Shown piece after piece: positions 51,339-61,246 of a stretch of DNA of 64,000 nucleotides. Location of the stretch: the NCBI RefSeq assembly GCF_013346665.1, contig NZ_JABVBB010000034.1, forward strand, positions 186,001-250,000. The letters run 5' to 3'. The notes under the pieces were generated by a model that worked only from the letters and a program-made list of their open reading frames with translations, was not told the origin of the DNA and made no database searches. Made by a program: the position numbers and the translations under genes. The DNA is from Sulfitobacter maritimus (GTDB lineage Bacteria > Pseudomonadota > Alphaproteobacteria > Rhodobacterales > Rhodobacteraceae). Numbering within the stretch: position 1 is the first letter of the stretch; every line of letters begins with the position of its first letter.

Positions 51339-53762
51339 TCAGGTGCCGCGCGGTTTGGCACGCAGGGTCGGGTCGGCCACGGTCGGGTCTTCGGGCCATG
51401 GGTGGCGCGGGTAGCGGCCCCGCATGTCCTTACGCACATCCGCGTAGGTATTTGCCCAAAAGCCGGGAATATCCGTCGTGACCTGCACCGGACGTTGCGC
51501 GGGGGACAGAAGCGTCACCTGCAGCGGTTGGCCACCCACTGTGGGGTGCTGTGTGACGCCAAACATCTCTTGGAGACGTAGCGAAATGCCGGGTTGCGCA
51601 CCGCTGTAGTCAATCGCGACACGCCGTCCAAGCGGGGTTTCGAAATGGCCCGGCACAGCGCGGTCTAACTCTTGTTGTTGCTCCCACGTGAGCCGCGCTT
51701 TCAACGCTGGGGTCAGGTCAAAACCCTTCCAATCTGCCGCGCTACGGACCCCGATCAGATGCGGCAGCAGCCAGTCGTCGAGGGTCTCCATCAGATGATC
51801 CTCGCTAAAATCGGGGAAGGGCGCGGGCATCAGCCGGGCGCGGGCGAGAAACAGCGCGGCTGCTTTGCCGGGTTTCAGCCCCAATTGCCGCACACCGTCG
51901 AGCATTGCCACCGCAACCGCCTCTGCTGGTGCGTCGGGCCATGTGCGATCCTCTAACACCAGCGCGCCAAAGACCTCTTGCCGTCGGGTCAGCACACGGC
52001 CCTCACGACGCGACCACAGGCGGACGTCTTGCCAGTGAATCTGATCGCCAAAGGTCGCCCGCAATTCGGCATCGCTGATCAGTGCGGCTTGCCGGATACG
52101 CGCTTCACGCGGGTCGCCATCAAGATCGGTTGCCACAAGCAGCCTTGCGCCCGCCAGCGGATCAGTCTCCGGCAGGATCGCACCCTTGCCGCCCGACAGC
52201 ACATAGCGCGGAGCATCGCCCTTGCGGCGCAGACCAACTCGGTCGGGGTAGGCCAAGGCCGCCAAGACACCCAAGGCATCCGGCCCGTCGCCCTTTGTCA
52301 TCCGGCCCAACCGCTTGGCCTCGGCCTTGATCCGGGCCAGTGTGGGGGCATGGGGCGGGGTCGCGGTGCGTTTGCCGGCCAGTGCGTCCATCCGCAGCGA
52401 CAGGTCCACCGGCGCGCCGCGCATGGGGTCACGCTCCGCCAGCAGGGCCGCCAGCAGCGGGGCGCGTGGTCCGCCGCGGGCAACCATATGCGCCAGACGG
52501 GGATGCAGTGGCAGCTTGGCGAGGCTACGACCGTGCGCGGTGATGCGGCCCTGATCGTCCAGCGCACCCAGCATTTGCAGCACACCCTGCGCCTCGGCCA
52601 AACGCCCGGCATGAAGCGGGGTGACGAAGCTCAACTCATCAGCCTGCGCGCCCCAGAGCGCCAGTTCCAGCGCGAACCCTGTCAGATCGCCCGCCTCAAT
52701 CTCCGCCGGGGGGAAGGCCGCCAGCGCCCCTTCTTCGCCCCGCGTCCAAAGCTTATAGGCCACGCCTGCGTCCAACCGCCCGGCGCGGCCTGCGCGTTGT
52801 GTGGCCTCGGCACGGGTGACACGTTCGGTGACCAATCGCGACATGCCCGACGCCGGATCGAACAGAGCGCGACGGGCGCGGCCCGCATCGACCACGATGC
52901 GGATGCCTTCGATGGTGAGCGATGTTTCCGCGATGGAGGTGGCCAACACCACCTTGCGGCCTGATGGTGCGGGCGCGATGGCCGCCTGTTGGGCCTTGAA
53001 ATCCAGCGCGCCAAAGAGCGGAGCCAAGGTGCAATCGCGCGGCAGAGCAGGGCGCAGCAGCGCCTCGACCCGCCTGATCTCGCCCTCGCCGGGGAGGAAG
53101 ACCAGCGCAGAGCCCGGGGCTTCATCCAGCGCCTTCAACGTCAGGTCGGCGACTGCATTTTCCAACCGTTGTTTGCCCATCGGTCTGTCGAGCCAGCGCG
53201 GTTCCACCTCAAAACTGCGACCCTTAGACGTGACGATAGGCGCCTCCATCAGCTCCGCCACTGGGGCAGCGTCGAGCGTGGCAGACATGGCCACCAGCAG
53301 CAGGTCGTCTCGCAGGGCGCCTGCGACCTCAAGGCAAAGCGCAAGGCCCAGATCGGCGTTCAGTGAGCGTTCGTGGAATTCGTCAAAGATCACCGCGCCG
53401 ACGCCGGGCAGATCGGGGTTGTCCTGCAACATGCGAGTCAGGATGCCTTCGGTCACGACCTCAATGCGGGTGTTCTTCGACACGGCAGAGGCGCCGCGCA
53501 CGCGAAAACCGACGGTCTGGCCGGTCTCTTCGCCCAAGCTCTCGGCCATACGTGCGGCGGCGGCGCGGGCGGCGAGGCGGCGTGGCTCCAGCATCAGGAT
53601 ACGGCCTTCGGTCAATGCGGCGCTCAGCATCGCCAGCGGCACGCGCGTTGTCTTGCCCGCACCGGGGGGCGCTTGCAGCACGACACGGCCCTTCTCGCGC
53701 AGGGCGGCGATCACGTCAGGCAGAACGGCGTCGATGGGCAGGGCGAAATCAGGGTTGGACAT
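51339..53762 (-). CDS. hrpB: ATP-dependent helicase HrpB
   Basis: An 807-residue DEAH-type helicase. Walker A PPGAGKTT is at 32-39, the DEFHERSLN box near residue 140, SATLDAAPV follows, and the C-terminal HrpB domain ends in HPWPEDPTVADPTLRAKPRGT. HrpB is an RNA/DNA helicase of uncertain cellular role, widespread in proteobacteria. The frame is open to 53813, but homology starts at MSNPDFALPIDAVLPD (53762). The divergent meaB gene begins 80 bases away. Length is normal. The long C-terminal low-complexity region is rich in Ala, Arg and Pro. Confidence 0.95.
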   Translation of the reverse strand: MSNPDFALPIDAVLPDVIAALREKGRVVLQAPPGAGKTTRVPLAMLSAALTEGRILMLEPRRLAARAAAARMAESLGEETGQTVGFRVRGASAVSKNTRIEVVTEGILTRMLQDNPDLPGVGAVIFDEFHERSLNADLGLALCLEVAGALRDDLLLVAMSATLDAAPVAELMEAPIVTSKGRSFEVEPRWLDRPMGKQRLENAVADLTLKALDEAPGSALVFLPGEGEIRRVEALLRPALPRDCTLAPLFGALDFKAQQAAIAPAPSGRKVVLATSIAETSLTIEGIRIVVDAGRARRALFDPASGMSRLVTERVTRAEATQRAGRAGRLDAGVAYKLWTRGEEGALAAFPPAEIEAGDLTGFALELALWGAQADELSFVTPLHAGRLAEAQGVLQMLGALDDQGRITAHGRSLAKLPLHPRLAHMVARGGPRAPLLAALLAERDPMRGAPVDLSLRMDALAGKRTATPPHAPTLARIKAEAKRLGRMTKGDGPDALGVLAALAYPDRVGLRRKGDAPRYVLSGGKGAILPETDPLAGARLLVATDLDGDPREARIRQAALISDAELRATFGDQIHWQDVRLWSRREGRVLTRRQEVFGALVLEDRTWPDAPAEAVAVAMLDGVRQLGLKPGKAAALFLARARLMPAPFPDFSEDHLMETLDDWLLPHLIGVRSAADWKGFDLTPALKARLTWEQQQELDRAVPGHFETPLGRRVAIDYSGAQPGISLRLQEMFGVTQHPTVGGQPLQVTLLSPAQRPVQVTTDIPGFWANTYADVRKDMRGRYPRHPWPEDPTVADPTLRAKPRGT

Positions 53763-53842
53763 GGCGCGGTTATCGGGCAAAGCCGCCGCCGCGCCAAGGG
53801 TGGGGATGGACAATTCCGCGCCGCCCCCGCAAAAGTTGGCGC

Positions 53843-54823
53843 ATGGATATCGACGATCTGGCCAAGGGCATCATAGCAGGCGAGCGCCGCGCATTGGCGC
53901 GGGCGATCACGCTGGTGGAATCGGGCCGCGCGGACCATCGCGCGGCAGCGGCGGAGTTGCTGGCAAAGCTACCGACCGACCGCCAAGCACTGCGGATCGG
54001 GCTTTCTGGCACGCCCGGTGTGGGGAAATCCACTTTCATTGAAAGCTTCGGCATGATGCTGACCGCGCAGGGCAAGCGCGTGGCGGTGCTGGCGGTAGAC
54101 CCAAGCTCAACGCGTTCGGGCGGGTCGATCTTGGGTGATAAAACGCGGATGGACCGGCTCAGCCGCGAACCCCGCGCCTTTATCCGGCCCTCTCCTAGCC
54201 AGACCCACCTTGGCGGTGTGGCGCGGCGTTCCCGCGAGGCGGTGCGGCTGTGCGAGGCGGCGGGGTTTGACGTCGTGCTGATCGAGACCGTGGGCGTGGG
54301 CCAGTCTGAAACTGTGGTGGCCGAGATGTCCGACGTCTTTGTTCTGCTGCTGGCCCCGGCGGGCGGAGATGAATTGCAGGGCGTGAAGCGTGGGATTATG
54401 GAAATTGCCGACCTTATCGTCATCAACAAGGCGGATGGCGAGCTAAAATCCACCGCCGCCCGCACCCGCGCTGACTATTCCGGCGCGTTACGCCTGCTGC
54501 GCAAACGCCCGCAAGACCCCGAGGGCTACCCCCGCGCGATGGCCGTGTCGGCGTTGGAAGAACACGGGTTGGATGAGACTTGGGCCGCGCTGCAAGAGTT
54601 GATCGATTGGCGGCGTGAGAATGGGTTTTGGGACCTCACGCGGGCGGCACAGGCACGCTATTGGTTTGAACAAGACGTAAAGCAACGGCTGCTTGCGCAG
54701 ATGGAAACACCGCAGGCCAAGGACGATCTGTCCCGGCTTAGCGATGTGGTGGCGCAAGGCGCGCGTGATCCGGCTGAGGCGGCGGCGGAGTTTATCCGCC
54801 GTCTGCGCCACGATCAGGACTGA
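53843..54823 (+). CDS. meaB: Methylmalonyl-CoA mutase-associated GTPase
   Basis: A 326-residue G3E-type GTPase. Walker A GTPGVGKST is at 56-64, DPSSTRSGGSILGDKTRM (about 97-114) and ETVGVGQSE (about 146-154) are signature regions, and NKADG is the G4 motif. MeaB protects and reactivates coenzyme-B12-dependent methylmalonyl-CoA mutase, the last step from propionyl-CoA to succinyl-CoA. Thus it complements prpE in this window. The start ATG at 53843 has AAAAGTTGGC upstream, weak. It overlaps the tail of the convergent PACE-type gene by 10 bases. The mutase gene is not in the window. Confidence 0.95.
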   Translation: MDIDDLAKGIIAGERRALARAITLVESGRADHRAAAAELLAKLPTDRQALRIGLSGTPGVGKSTFIESFGMMLTAQGKRVAVLAVDPSSTRSGGSILGDKTRMDRLSREPRAFIRPSPSQTHLGGVARRSREAVRLCEAAGFDVVLIETVGVGQSETVVAEMSDVFVLLLAPAGGDELQGVKRGIMEIADLIVINKADGELKSTAARTRADYSGALRLLRKRPQDPEGYPRAMAVSALEEHGLDETWAALQELIDWRRENGFWDLTRAAQARYWFEQDVKQRLLAQMETPQAKDDLSRLSDVVAQGARDPAEAAAEFIRRLRHDQD

Positions 54824-55242
54824 GGGGCGGTTTCCGGCACCGGGAAGATCACGTCATAGAGCCAGTTAAAGACGAAGGCGTAGATCAGGTAAAAGACCGC
54901 AAAGCTCACATCGATCAGGAACGCCTCCATCAGCGAGACGCCCAGATACCATGCGATGAAGGGCATGAGCACGAAGAGCAGTCCGACCTCAAATGACACA
55001 GCATGCAGCACGCGGATCGGCACCGTCTTGCGCACCGTCCCCCGCAGACGTTTCATGGCGTGGTCAAAGCCGAGGTTGTAAAGGTAGTTCCAAGCGGTCG
55101 CGATACTCGCGCTGACAACGGTGACAACGCCGATGTCATGCAGCGGTTTGTCAAATATCAACGCGGCGGCAGGGGTGACGATCAACAGCGCCAAGACTTC
55201 AAAACTGATGGCGTGGCGGATGCGGTCTGCTGTTTTACGCAT
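54814..55242 (-). CDS. PACE family efflux transporter
   Basis: A 142-residue inner-membrane protein with four hydrophobic segments arranged as two repeats: RIRHAISFEVLALLIVTPAA and IRVLHAVSFEVGLLFVLMPF. Glu15 in the first repeat and the HAxSFE pattern in both correspond to the acid residue needed by AceI-type proteobacterial antimicrobial-compound efflux pumps. These export biocides or polyamine-like cations using the proton gradient. ATG at 55242 is preceded by no strong site. Being near the polyamine-rich metabolism of this organism may be coincidental. It converges with meaB, overlapping by 10 bases. Confidence 0.85.
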   Translation of the reverse strand: MRKTADRIRHAISFEVLALLIVTPAAALIFDKPLHDIGVVTVVSASIATAWNYLYNLGFDHAMKRLRGTVRKTVPIRVLHAVSFEVGLLFVLMPFIAWYLGVSLMEAFLIDVSFAVFYLIYAFVFNWLYDVIFPVPETAPQS

Positions 55243-55348
55243 GGGTCGGTCCCGGTGTTGATCGGGTCGTCCCGAGTGTTTTCCCAAAGGGGGGAGGTCG
55301 TCCTCGCTTGGCCCCAATATGGCAATTGGCGCGTCGGGTGCAAGAGGG

Positions 55349-56293
55349 TCAACGCCCCGCCTTGGGGTGGGCGTTGTTATAGACCTCCATCAGCCGTGCG
55401 GTATCGACAGCGGTATAGGCCTGCGTGGTCGACAGTGAGGCATGGCCGAGCAGTTCTTGGATCGCCCGCAGATCGCCGCCTGCGTCGAGCAGATGGGTAG
55501 CAAAGCTGTGGCGCATCGCGTGGGGTGTGGCACTGGCGGGCAGGCCCAGTTGCATCCGCGCATCGGCCATAACCTGCGATACCGCCCGCGCATTCAGCGG
55601 CCCGCCACGAATGGCGCGGAACAGGGCGGCATCTTTTTCCTGCGGGTAGGGGCAGACGGCGAGGTAATCGGCCACGGCGCGGCGGGCCGCAGGGAGCACC
55701 GGTACGACACGTTCCTTGCCGCCCTTGCCGACGATCCGCAGCGTATCGGGCAAAGGCGCATCGCCGCCCTTGAGCGCCAGCGCCTCAGATATCCGCAGCC
55801 CGCAGCCCCACAGCAGGGTCAGCACGGCCACATCCCGCGCCGCGACCCAAGGCGCGCGGGCTTGGGTTTCGACGCAATCAATCAGGGCGCGGGCGGCGTC
55901 TTCGGCCAAGGGGCGGGGGAGTTTCTTTTGAAACTTGGGCGAGCGGGTCAGCAGCACAGCAGTGGGCTCAAACCCCTCGCGTTCGGCCAGCCAGCGGTAG
56001 AAGGCTTTAACCGCCGAGAGCTTGCGTGCCACGGAGCGCGACCCAACCCCACCGCTGCGCGTGCTGGCCATCCAAGCGCGCATGTCGCTGATGGTGATCT
56101 TGGCCAATGCGCACAGCCCTTGGCTGTCGCCCTTGTGCAGGGTCATGAAGGACAGGAACTCGGTCACATCACCCTGATAGGCGGTCACGGTGTTTTCAGC
56201 CGCACCCTTTAGTGCCCGCTGGTGATCCAGCCACGTCTGCAACGCATCCCGCGCCGCGGGGCTGATCAGCAGCGGATTTGCCTTCTCGCTCAA
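55349..56293 (-). CDS. xerC: Site-specific tyrosine recombinase XerC
   Basis: A 314-residue recombinase. The N-terminal SAM-like DNA-binding domain is about 1-105 and the catalytic part has GLRISEALAL (Arg), HAMRHSFATHLL (His-x-x-Arg), ELLGHASLSTTQAYTAVD (His and the nucleophilic Tyr). With XerD it resolves chromosome dimers at dif. I chose a TTG at 56293, which overlaps the DUF484 stop as TTGA; a continuation upstream to 56461 lacks homology. The DUF484-xerC pair is a common arrangement and indicates co-translation. Confidence 0.93.
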   Translation of the reverse strand: MSEKANPLLISPAARDALQTWLDHQRALKGAAENTVTAYQGDVTEFLSFMTLHKGDSQGLCALAKITISDMRAWMASTRSGGVGSRSVARKLSAVKAFYRWLAEREGFEPTAVLLTRSPKFQKKLPRPLAEDAARALIDCVETQARAPWVAARDVAVLTLLWGCGLRISEALALKGGDAPLPDTLRIVGKGGKERVVPVLPAARRAVADYLAVCPYPQEKDAALFRAIRGGPLNARAVSQVMADARMQLGLPASATPHAMRHSFATHLLDAGGDLRAIQELLGHASLSTTQAYTAVDTARLMEVYNNAHPKAGR

Positions 56294-56997
56294 GACAACC
56301 AGCGGCGCATGGAGCGTTCCAGCACGCCAGTGAAAAAGGTGAGCAAATCGGTGCCTTGCTGCGGGCCGAACATATGCGGGTCCTCCGCGCCCATCACCAG
56401 CAGGCCCGGCAGGCGACCCGCGCCGAAATCGAGTTTCAGGCAAGCTTCGGATCGGATCCAACCGGCCTTGGTGCCATAAAGCGCTTCAGACCCGTCCTGC
56501 AACGCCCGCAACGTCACCTGACGCACCATGCCGCCCCGGCCTTGGCTGAGATAGTCGTCAATGAACCCCGGCTCGGCGACCGTCAGCACATCGCCCAAAC
56601 GCTGCACCGCCGGATCATTGTCGTTTTGCACCGACTCCAACACCAGTTTCACCGCGTCGACGCGCAGGATATCAGCCACTTCGCCGCCCAGATTGCGCAG
56701 GAAGGTTTCAAACTCCACAGGGTCGAGCATTTGCAGGATCGCACGGTGGATCTGGTTGGTTCCAGCGAGGTTTTCATAAGCGGCGGCGATGACGCTGCGG
56801 TGGGTGTCCTCCAGCCGATCAAGCCGCGTCTCAAGACGCTCCATTGCGATGCCGCGCAGGTCGACGATATTGCCGCCCATCGCCTTTTCATTGGCCGCAA
56901 TCAGGGCCTGCATCACGTCGCTGTCGTCAAGGATGACATCCGGCGCGGAAATGATCGCCTCGCGCAGGGCGTCGTCGATTTTAGGGCTGCTGCTCAT
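56290..56997 (-). CDS. DUF484 family protein
   Basis: A 235-residue protein of the DUF484 family, a GAF-like fold: DDALREAIISAPDVILDDSDVMQALIAANEKAMGGNIVDLRGIAMERLETRLDRLEDTH is its N-terminal coiled-coil signature, and LVMGAEDPHMFGPQQGTDLLTFF is near the C-terminus. Function is unknown. It is nearly always next to xerC in proteobacteria, here with a 4-base overlap, so it probably assists chromosome segregation or is a hitch-hiker of that operon. ATG at 56997 follows AAAGAGAC. A coiled coil of about 40 residues is visible. Confidence 0.9.
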   Translation of the reverse strand: MSSSPKIDDALREAIISAPDVILDDSDVMQALIAANEKAMGGNIVDLRGIAMERLETRLDRLEDTHRSVIAAAYENLAGTNQIHRAILQMLDPVEFETFLRNLGGEVADILRVDAVKLVLESVQNDNDPAVQRLGDVLTVAEPGFIDDYLSQGRGGMVRQVTLRALQDGSEALYGTKAGWIRSEACLKLDFGAGRLPGLLVMGAEDPHMFGPQQGTDLLTFFTGVLERSMRRWLS

Positions 56998-57263
56998 CTG
57001 CGTCTCTTTTTGATTTGCGGTGTCATAGCATGAAGGGGGCGTGAAATCTGCCCCAATTAAAGCGGTGTCCTGCGGCCTGTGGTCTTTGTGCCAGTTCGCG
57101 TTTCGCGGATGTAGAGCGAAGTGGCGCGGAACAAAAGCGGTCAAAGCGGGTTGGCCCCCATCGACGCGCGGATTTTAGCCGGAAGGCTGCGCGTGCCATG
57201 AAAGCCCCGCCGCAGATCCCCGGATGCGGCGCGAAGGGCCGGTGCCGGGGGAGGAATTCTGAC

Positions 57264-58184
57264 ATGGAACATGTCTCCATTGACCTTTGGGCGGCCAATC
57301 TTCAGGTGGCGCCAGAGTCTTTACAAGGCTGGCTGGCCGGGGTTGAAGCGCGGTTGCAGCAAGCCGCGACGCGTGGTGCGGCGCTGCTGGTGATGCCGGA
57401 GTTTTGCTGCGCGCAGTGGCTGAGCTTTGCCCCCGCGGGGCTGCCTGCTCAAGAGCAACTGGGCTGGCTGGCCCAGACCGCAGTCGAAGCACTTGGCGAG
57501 ATGCGCCGCATGGTGCGTGAGACGGGCGTGGCTTTGCTGCCCGGCACCTTCCCGGTCGCGTTCCCTTCGGTTGAGGCACCCGAGGGCTATCTGAACCAAG
57601 CGTGGTTCCTGACCCCCGACGGCGGCTTGCAGGTGCAAAACAAACTTAGCCTCACGCCCTTGGAGGCCAATGGCGCGAGCGGCGTGACCATCGCGGGCAC
57701 AGGGATCAATGTGTTCGAGTGGCAGGGCATGCGCTGTGTCATCGCGATCTGTCTTGATGCAGAATACACAGCACTTTGGTCGAAACTGGGTGAGCTGGAC
57801 CTTGATCTGGTCATCATTCCGGCCAAGACCGATATGATTACCGGCTATAACCGCGTCTTTGGCTGTGCGCGAGCGCGGGCGATTGAACTGCAAACTGCCG
57901 TTTGCTGCGTTGGTGCGGTCGGCGCACCGCTGACGCCGTGGCAGCAAGATACCGGCGTGGGCGGGGCGAGCGTTTATCTCCCTTGCGATGTCTCGGTGGC
58001 CCTCGACGGTATGCATGCAGCGTTGCCGCCACAGACCGCGGCACATGGCACGGATTTGGTGTTGCAAGCCGTCGCGATCCCCGTGGGTCAATGCCGCCGC
58101 ATTCGGGCCGGGGCAGCCGAAGCCGAGGTGCGGCCCGGTCTGTGGTCGGGCGACCACCTGACGGTTGAGGGCGAAGCCGCCTAA
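57264..58184 (+). CDS. Carbon-nitrogen hydrolase (nitrilase superfamily)
   Basis: A 306-residue enzyme with the Glu-Lys-Cys triad visible: Glu46 in MPEFCC, Lys127 in VQNKLSLTPLE, Cys163 in AICLDAEYTA. It hydrolyses an amide or nitrile bond; substrates of the superfamily differ and this one is unknown. The sequence around the Cys (CLDAEY) is like that of aliphatic amidase-type members found in Rhodobacterales. GGGGGAGGA lies before the ATG at 57264. It is alone between DUF484-xerC and the fsa gene, with a terminator just after the stop. Confidence 0.87.
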   Translation: MEHVSIDLWAANLQVAPESLQGWLAGVEARLQQAATRGAALLVMPEFCCAQWLSFAPAGLPAQEQLGWLAQTAVEALGEMRRMVRETGVALLPGTFPVAFPSVEAPEGYLNQAWFLTPDGGLQVQNKLSLTPLEANGASGVTIAGTGINVFEWQGMRCVIAICLDAEYTALWSKLGELDLDLVIIPAKTDMITGYNRVFGCARARAIELQTAVCCVGAVGAPLTPWQQDTGVGGASVYLPCDVSVALDGMHAALPPQTAAHGTDLVLQAVAIPVGQCRRIRAGAAEAEVRPGLWSGDHLTVEGEAA

Positions 58185-58187
58185 AGA

Positions 58188-58219
58188 AAAACCCCCGCTG
58201 CCGAGGGCAGAGGGGGTTC
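58188..58219. terminator. Intrinsic terminator between convergent genes
   Basis: AACCCCC (about 58190-58195) and GGGGGTT (58212-58218) close a hairpin with CTGCC/GGCAG inside (stem of about 12 bp including the inner part). It lies between the C-N hydrolase and fsa stops and may serve both. Confidence 0.75.
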
Positions 58220-58242
58220 AACGTCTGTCGATAAAGGCCGGT

Positions 58243-58896
58243 TCAGATGATCTTCTGACCGGTCTTTTTCCAGTCCTCCATGAACTGCTCCAGACCCTTG
58301 TCGGTCAGCGGATGCGCAGCCAGTTTTTTAATCACTTCGGGCGGCGCGGTCATCACGTCGGCACCGATGCGGGCGGCGTCGAGCACGTGGTTCACGCTGC
58401 GGATCGACGCGGCGAGGATCTGCGTGTCGAAGCCGTAGTTGTCATAGATGATGCGGATGTCTTGGATCAGGTCCATGCCATCGAGGTTGATGTCGTCCAG
58501 ACGCCCAATGAAGGGCGAGATGAATGTCGCACCCGCCTTGGCCGCCAGTAGCGCTTGGTTGGCCGAGAAGCAGAGCGTCACGTTGATCATGTGACCCTCG
58601 CCCGACAGGACTTTACAGGCTTTCAGCCCGTCCCATGTCAGCGGCAGCTTGATGGTGATGTTGTCCGCGATCTCGGCCAGTTTGCGGCCTTCGGCGATCA
58701 TCGCGTCGGCTTCCAGCGCCACGACTTCGGCGGAAACGGGGCCGTCGACGAGGTCACAGATTTCCTTGGTCACTTCGAGGATGTCGCGGCCCGATTTCAG
58801 GATCAGCGAGGGGTTAGTGGTCACGCCGTCGACCATGCCAAGGTCATTGAGTTCGGCAATGGCGTCGATCTCGGCAGTATCTACGAAGAATTTCAT
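58243..58896 (-). CDS. fsa: Fructose-6-phosphate aldolase / transaldolase-like protein
   Basis: A 217-residue class I aldolase of the small transaldolase (TAL-like/FSA) type. [27 protein letters not shown] and the Schiff-base lysine region [10 protein letters not shown] (Lys83) are standard; [10 protein letters not shown] and [21 protein letters not shown] follow. It cleaves fructose 6-phosphate or serves as transaldolase. ATG at 58896 follows AAGGAAAG. The gene is divergent from priA, an arrangement common in Rhodobacterales, with 122 bases between the starts. FSA versus transaldolase activity cannot be settled from length alone. Confidence 0.92.
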   Translation of the reverse strand: MKFFVDTAEIDAIAELNDLGMVDGVTTNPSLILKSGRDILEVTKEICDLVDGPVSAEVVALEADAMIAEGRKLAEIADNITIKLPLTWDGLKACKVLSGEGHMINVTLCFSANQALLAAKAGATFISPFIGRLDDINLDGMDLIQDIRIIYDNYGFDTQILAASIRSVNHVLDAARIGADVMTAPPEVIKKLAAHPLTDKGLEQFMEDWKKTGQKII

Positions 58897-59018
58897 GGGC
58901 TTTCCTTCCGGTCTGGAATGTGATCGCTCGGGGGGCAATCGGTTGCCTTGGCTTTACCGCATGATCTGCGATGCTTAAAGCCTGAATTCCCACAAGCGAG
59001 GCGGAGCATACGGCGGAC

Positions 59019-61208
59019 ATGGCTGAATTCTACCATCATGGCGACTTGCTGTCAGTGATGACGACCCAACCTTTGGGCCGTGCGCTGGACTACCGCGCAC
59101 CCGAAGGCGGCTGTCATGCCGGGGCCTTTGTCGAGGTCCCACTGGGGCCGCGCAAGGTGATGGGCGTGGTCTGGGGGCCGGGAGCCGGGGACTATGACAT
59201 CAACAAGGTGCGCCATGTGATCCGGGTGCTGGACGCCCCGCCGATGCGCGATGAAATGCGCGAGTTTTTGCTGCGCTCCGCCGCCTATACGCTGACGCCG
59301 CTGCCCGCGATGCTGCGGCTGGCGACCCGTGCGCCGGGCTTGGGCGATCCGCCGTCGATGCGCAAGATTTACCGAGCGGGGGATGGCGTGCCCACGCGCA
59401 TGACCGACGCACGCCAGCGCGTCATGGCGGTGCTTGAGGAATACGGCGATCTGGCGTTTACGCTGAAGGAACTGTCGGAGATGGCAGGGGTGACGTCTTC
59501 GGTGGTCAAAGGGCTGGTCGAACAGGGGGCCGTACGCGAGGAGGAAAGCCCCCGCGATCTGCCGTTTCGGCGGTTGGACCCATCGCTGCCCGGCAAGGCG
59601 TTGACCGAGGATCAGGCCAAAGCTGCGGCGGTGCTGCGTGAGGGGATCAAGGCCGAGACCTATGGCACAACGCTTTTGCGCGGGGTCACCGGGTCGGGCA
59701 AGACCGAGGTCTATCTCGAAGCCGTCGCCGCCGCTGTGCAATCCGGGCGGCAGGCATTGGTGTTGCTGCCAGAGATCGCGTTGACCGAGCAGTTCTTGGA
59801 CCGTGTCGAAGAGCGTTTCGGCGCCAAGCCTGCCGAGTGGCATTCCGGTGTCACCATGACCGAGCGTCGCCGCATCTGGCGCATGGTCGGGGAAGGTAAT
59901 GCGCAGCTGGTGATCGGGGCGCGTTCGGCGCTGTTCCTGCCGTTCCAAAACCTTGGGCTGATCGTCGTCGATGAGGAGCATGACACCTCTTACAAGCAGG
60001 AAGACGGGGTCTTGTATAACGCCCGCGATATGGCCGTATTGCGCGCCTCGATCTGCGGGGCGCAGGTTGTGCTGGCCAGTGCGACGCCGAGCCTTGAGAC
60101 TTGGGCGAACGCCGAGGCGGGCAAATATCGCCGGTTAGAGCTGACTTCGCGCTTTGGTCCGGCAGTGATGCCTCAAATGGGCGCGATTGATATGCGGCAG
60201 GCGGGGCTGCCCGGCGATAAGTGGATTTCGGCAGAGATGAAGCGCGAGGTCGATGCGCGGCTGGAGCGTGGCGAGCAGGCGATGCTGTTCATCAACCGCC
60301 GCGGCTATGCGCCGATAACGCTGTGTCGGGCCTGTGGCGAACAAATTGGCTGCGATCAATGTGATGCACGGATGGTGGAGCATCGGTTCCTGAAACGTCT
60401 GGTGTGCCACCAATGTGGTGAGACCAAACCGATGCCCGAAGCCTGCCCGTCCTGCGAGGTCGAAGGAAAACTCGCGCCCATAGGCCCCGGCGTGGAACGG
60501 CTGGGAGAGGAGGCGGCCGCGCTCTGGCCCGAGGCGCGGATCGCGACTTTAAGCTCAGATATGTACGGCTCGGCGCGGGCGTTAAAGGCGGAGATTGCGG
60601 GCATCGCCGATGGGGCGGCGGATATCATCATCGGCACCCAGTTGGTCGCCAAGGGGCATAACTTTCCCAAACTGACCTTGGTGGGGGTAATTGATGCGGA
60701 TCTGGGGCTGACAGGCTCGGACCTGCGCGCGGCGGAGCGGACGTTTCAACTGATGCGGCAGGTCGCAGGGCGGGCCGGACGGGCTGAGGCGCCGGGCGCT
60801 GCGCTGTTGCAGACCTATCAGCCGGAACATCCGGTGATCCGGGCGATTTTGGCAGGTGAGGAAGAGAAGTTCTGGGCCGCCGAGGCAGGTGAGCGCCGTC
60901 AGGCCGGGGTGCCACCCTATGGGCGCATGGCAGGGATTATCCTCAGCGGCAGCGATGCGGCGGCGGTGTTTGATCTTGGGAACCATCTGGCGCGGCATGA
61001 TGGGCCGCTCAGGGCGGTGGGGGCGCAGGTCTTTGGCCCCGCGCCTGCGCCGATTGCTCGAGTGCGCGGGCGTCATCGGGTGCGCCTTTTGGTGAAGGCG
61101 GATAAGGGCGTGGCTTTGCAGGAGGCGCTAAGCAAGTGGGTCGGGTCGCTGCGGTTGAAGGGGGACTTGCGGTTGGCCGTGGATATCGATCCGCAGAGTT
61201 TTTACTGA
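59019..61208 (+). CDS. priA: Primosomal protein N' (replication restart helicase)
   Basis: A 729-residue helicase that reloads the replication machinery at stalled forks. Features: Walker A LLRGVTGSGKTEVYLE (about 218-232), DEEHDTSYKQ (the DExH box, about 321-330), the zinc-binding Cys cluster CRACGEQIGCDQCD ... CHQCGETKPMPEACPSC (about 430-485) and IGTQLVAKGHNFP plus DLRAAERTFQLMRQVAGRAGR. Length and motif order are standard. ATG at 59019 is preceded by GGCGGAGC. It is separated from the following MFS gene by a 483-base repeat-filled gap. Confidence 0.97.
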   Translation: MAEFYHHGDLLSVMTTQPLGRALDYRAPEGGCHAGAFVEVPLGPRKVMGVVWGPGAGDYDINKVRHVIRVLDAPPMRDEMREFLLRSAAYTLTPLPAMLRLATRAPGLGDPPSMRKIYRAGDGVPTRMTDARQRVMAVLEEYGDLAFTLKELSEMAGVTSSVVKGLVEQGAVREEESPRDLPFRRLDPSLPGKALTEDQAKAAAVLREGIKAETYGTTLLRGVTGSGKTEVYLEAVAAAVQSGRQALVLLPEIALTEQFLDRVEERFGAKPAEWHSGVTMTERRRIWRMVGEGNAQLVIGARSALFLPFQNLGLIVVDEEHDTSYKQEDGVLYNARDMAVLRASICGAQVVLASATPSLETWANAEAGKYRRLELTSRFGPAVMPQMGAIDMRQAGLPGDKWISAEMKREVDARLERGEQAMLFINRRGYAPITLCRACGEQIGCDQCDARMVEHRFLKRLVCHQCGETKPMPEACPSCEVEGKLAPIGPGVERLGEEAAALWPEARIATLSSDMYGSARALKAEIAGIADGAADIIIGTQLVAKGHNFPKLTLVGVIDADLGLTGSDLRAAERTFQLMRQVAGRAGRAEAPGAALLQTYQPEHPVIRAILAGEEEKFWAAEAGERRQAGVPPYGRMAGIILSGSDAAAVFDLGNHLARHDGPLRAVGAQVFGPAPAPIARVRGRHRVRLLVKADKGVALQEALSKWVGSLRLKGDLRLAVDIDPQSFY

Positions 61209-61246
61209 GCTAAAGGTTGTCTTGCAGAACAAGGGCCAGCGCCTGG

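Noticed and set aside
52801..54042. Long plus-strand frames overlapping hrpB and leading toward meaB
   Set aside because: MeaB homology begins only at 53843; the upstream part is antisense to HrpB.
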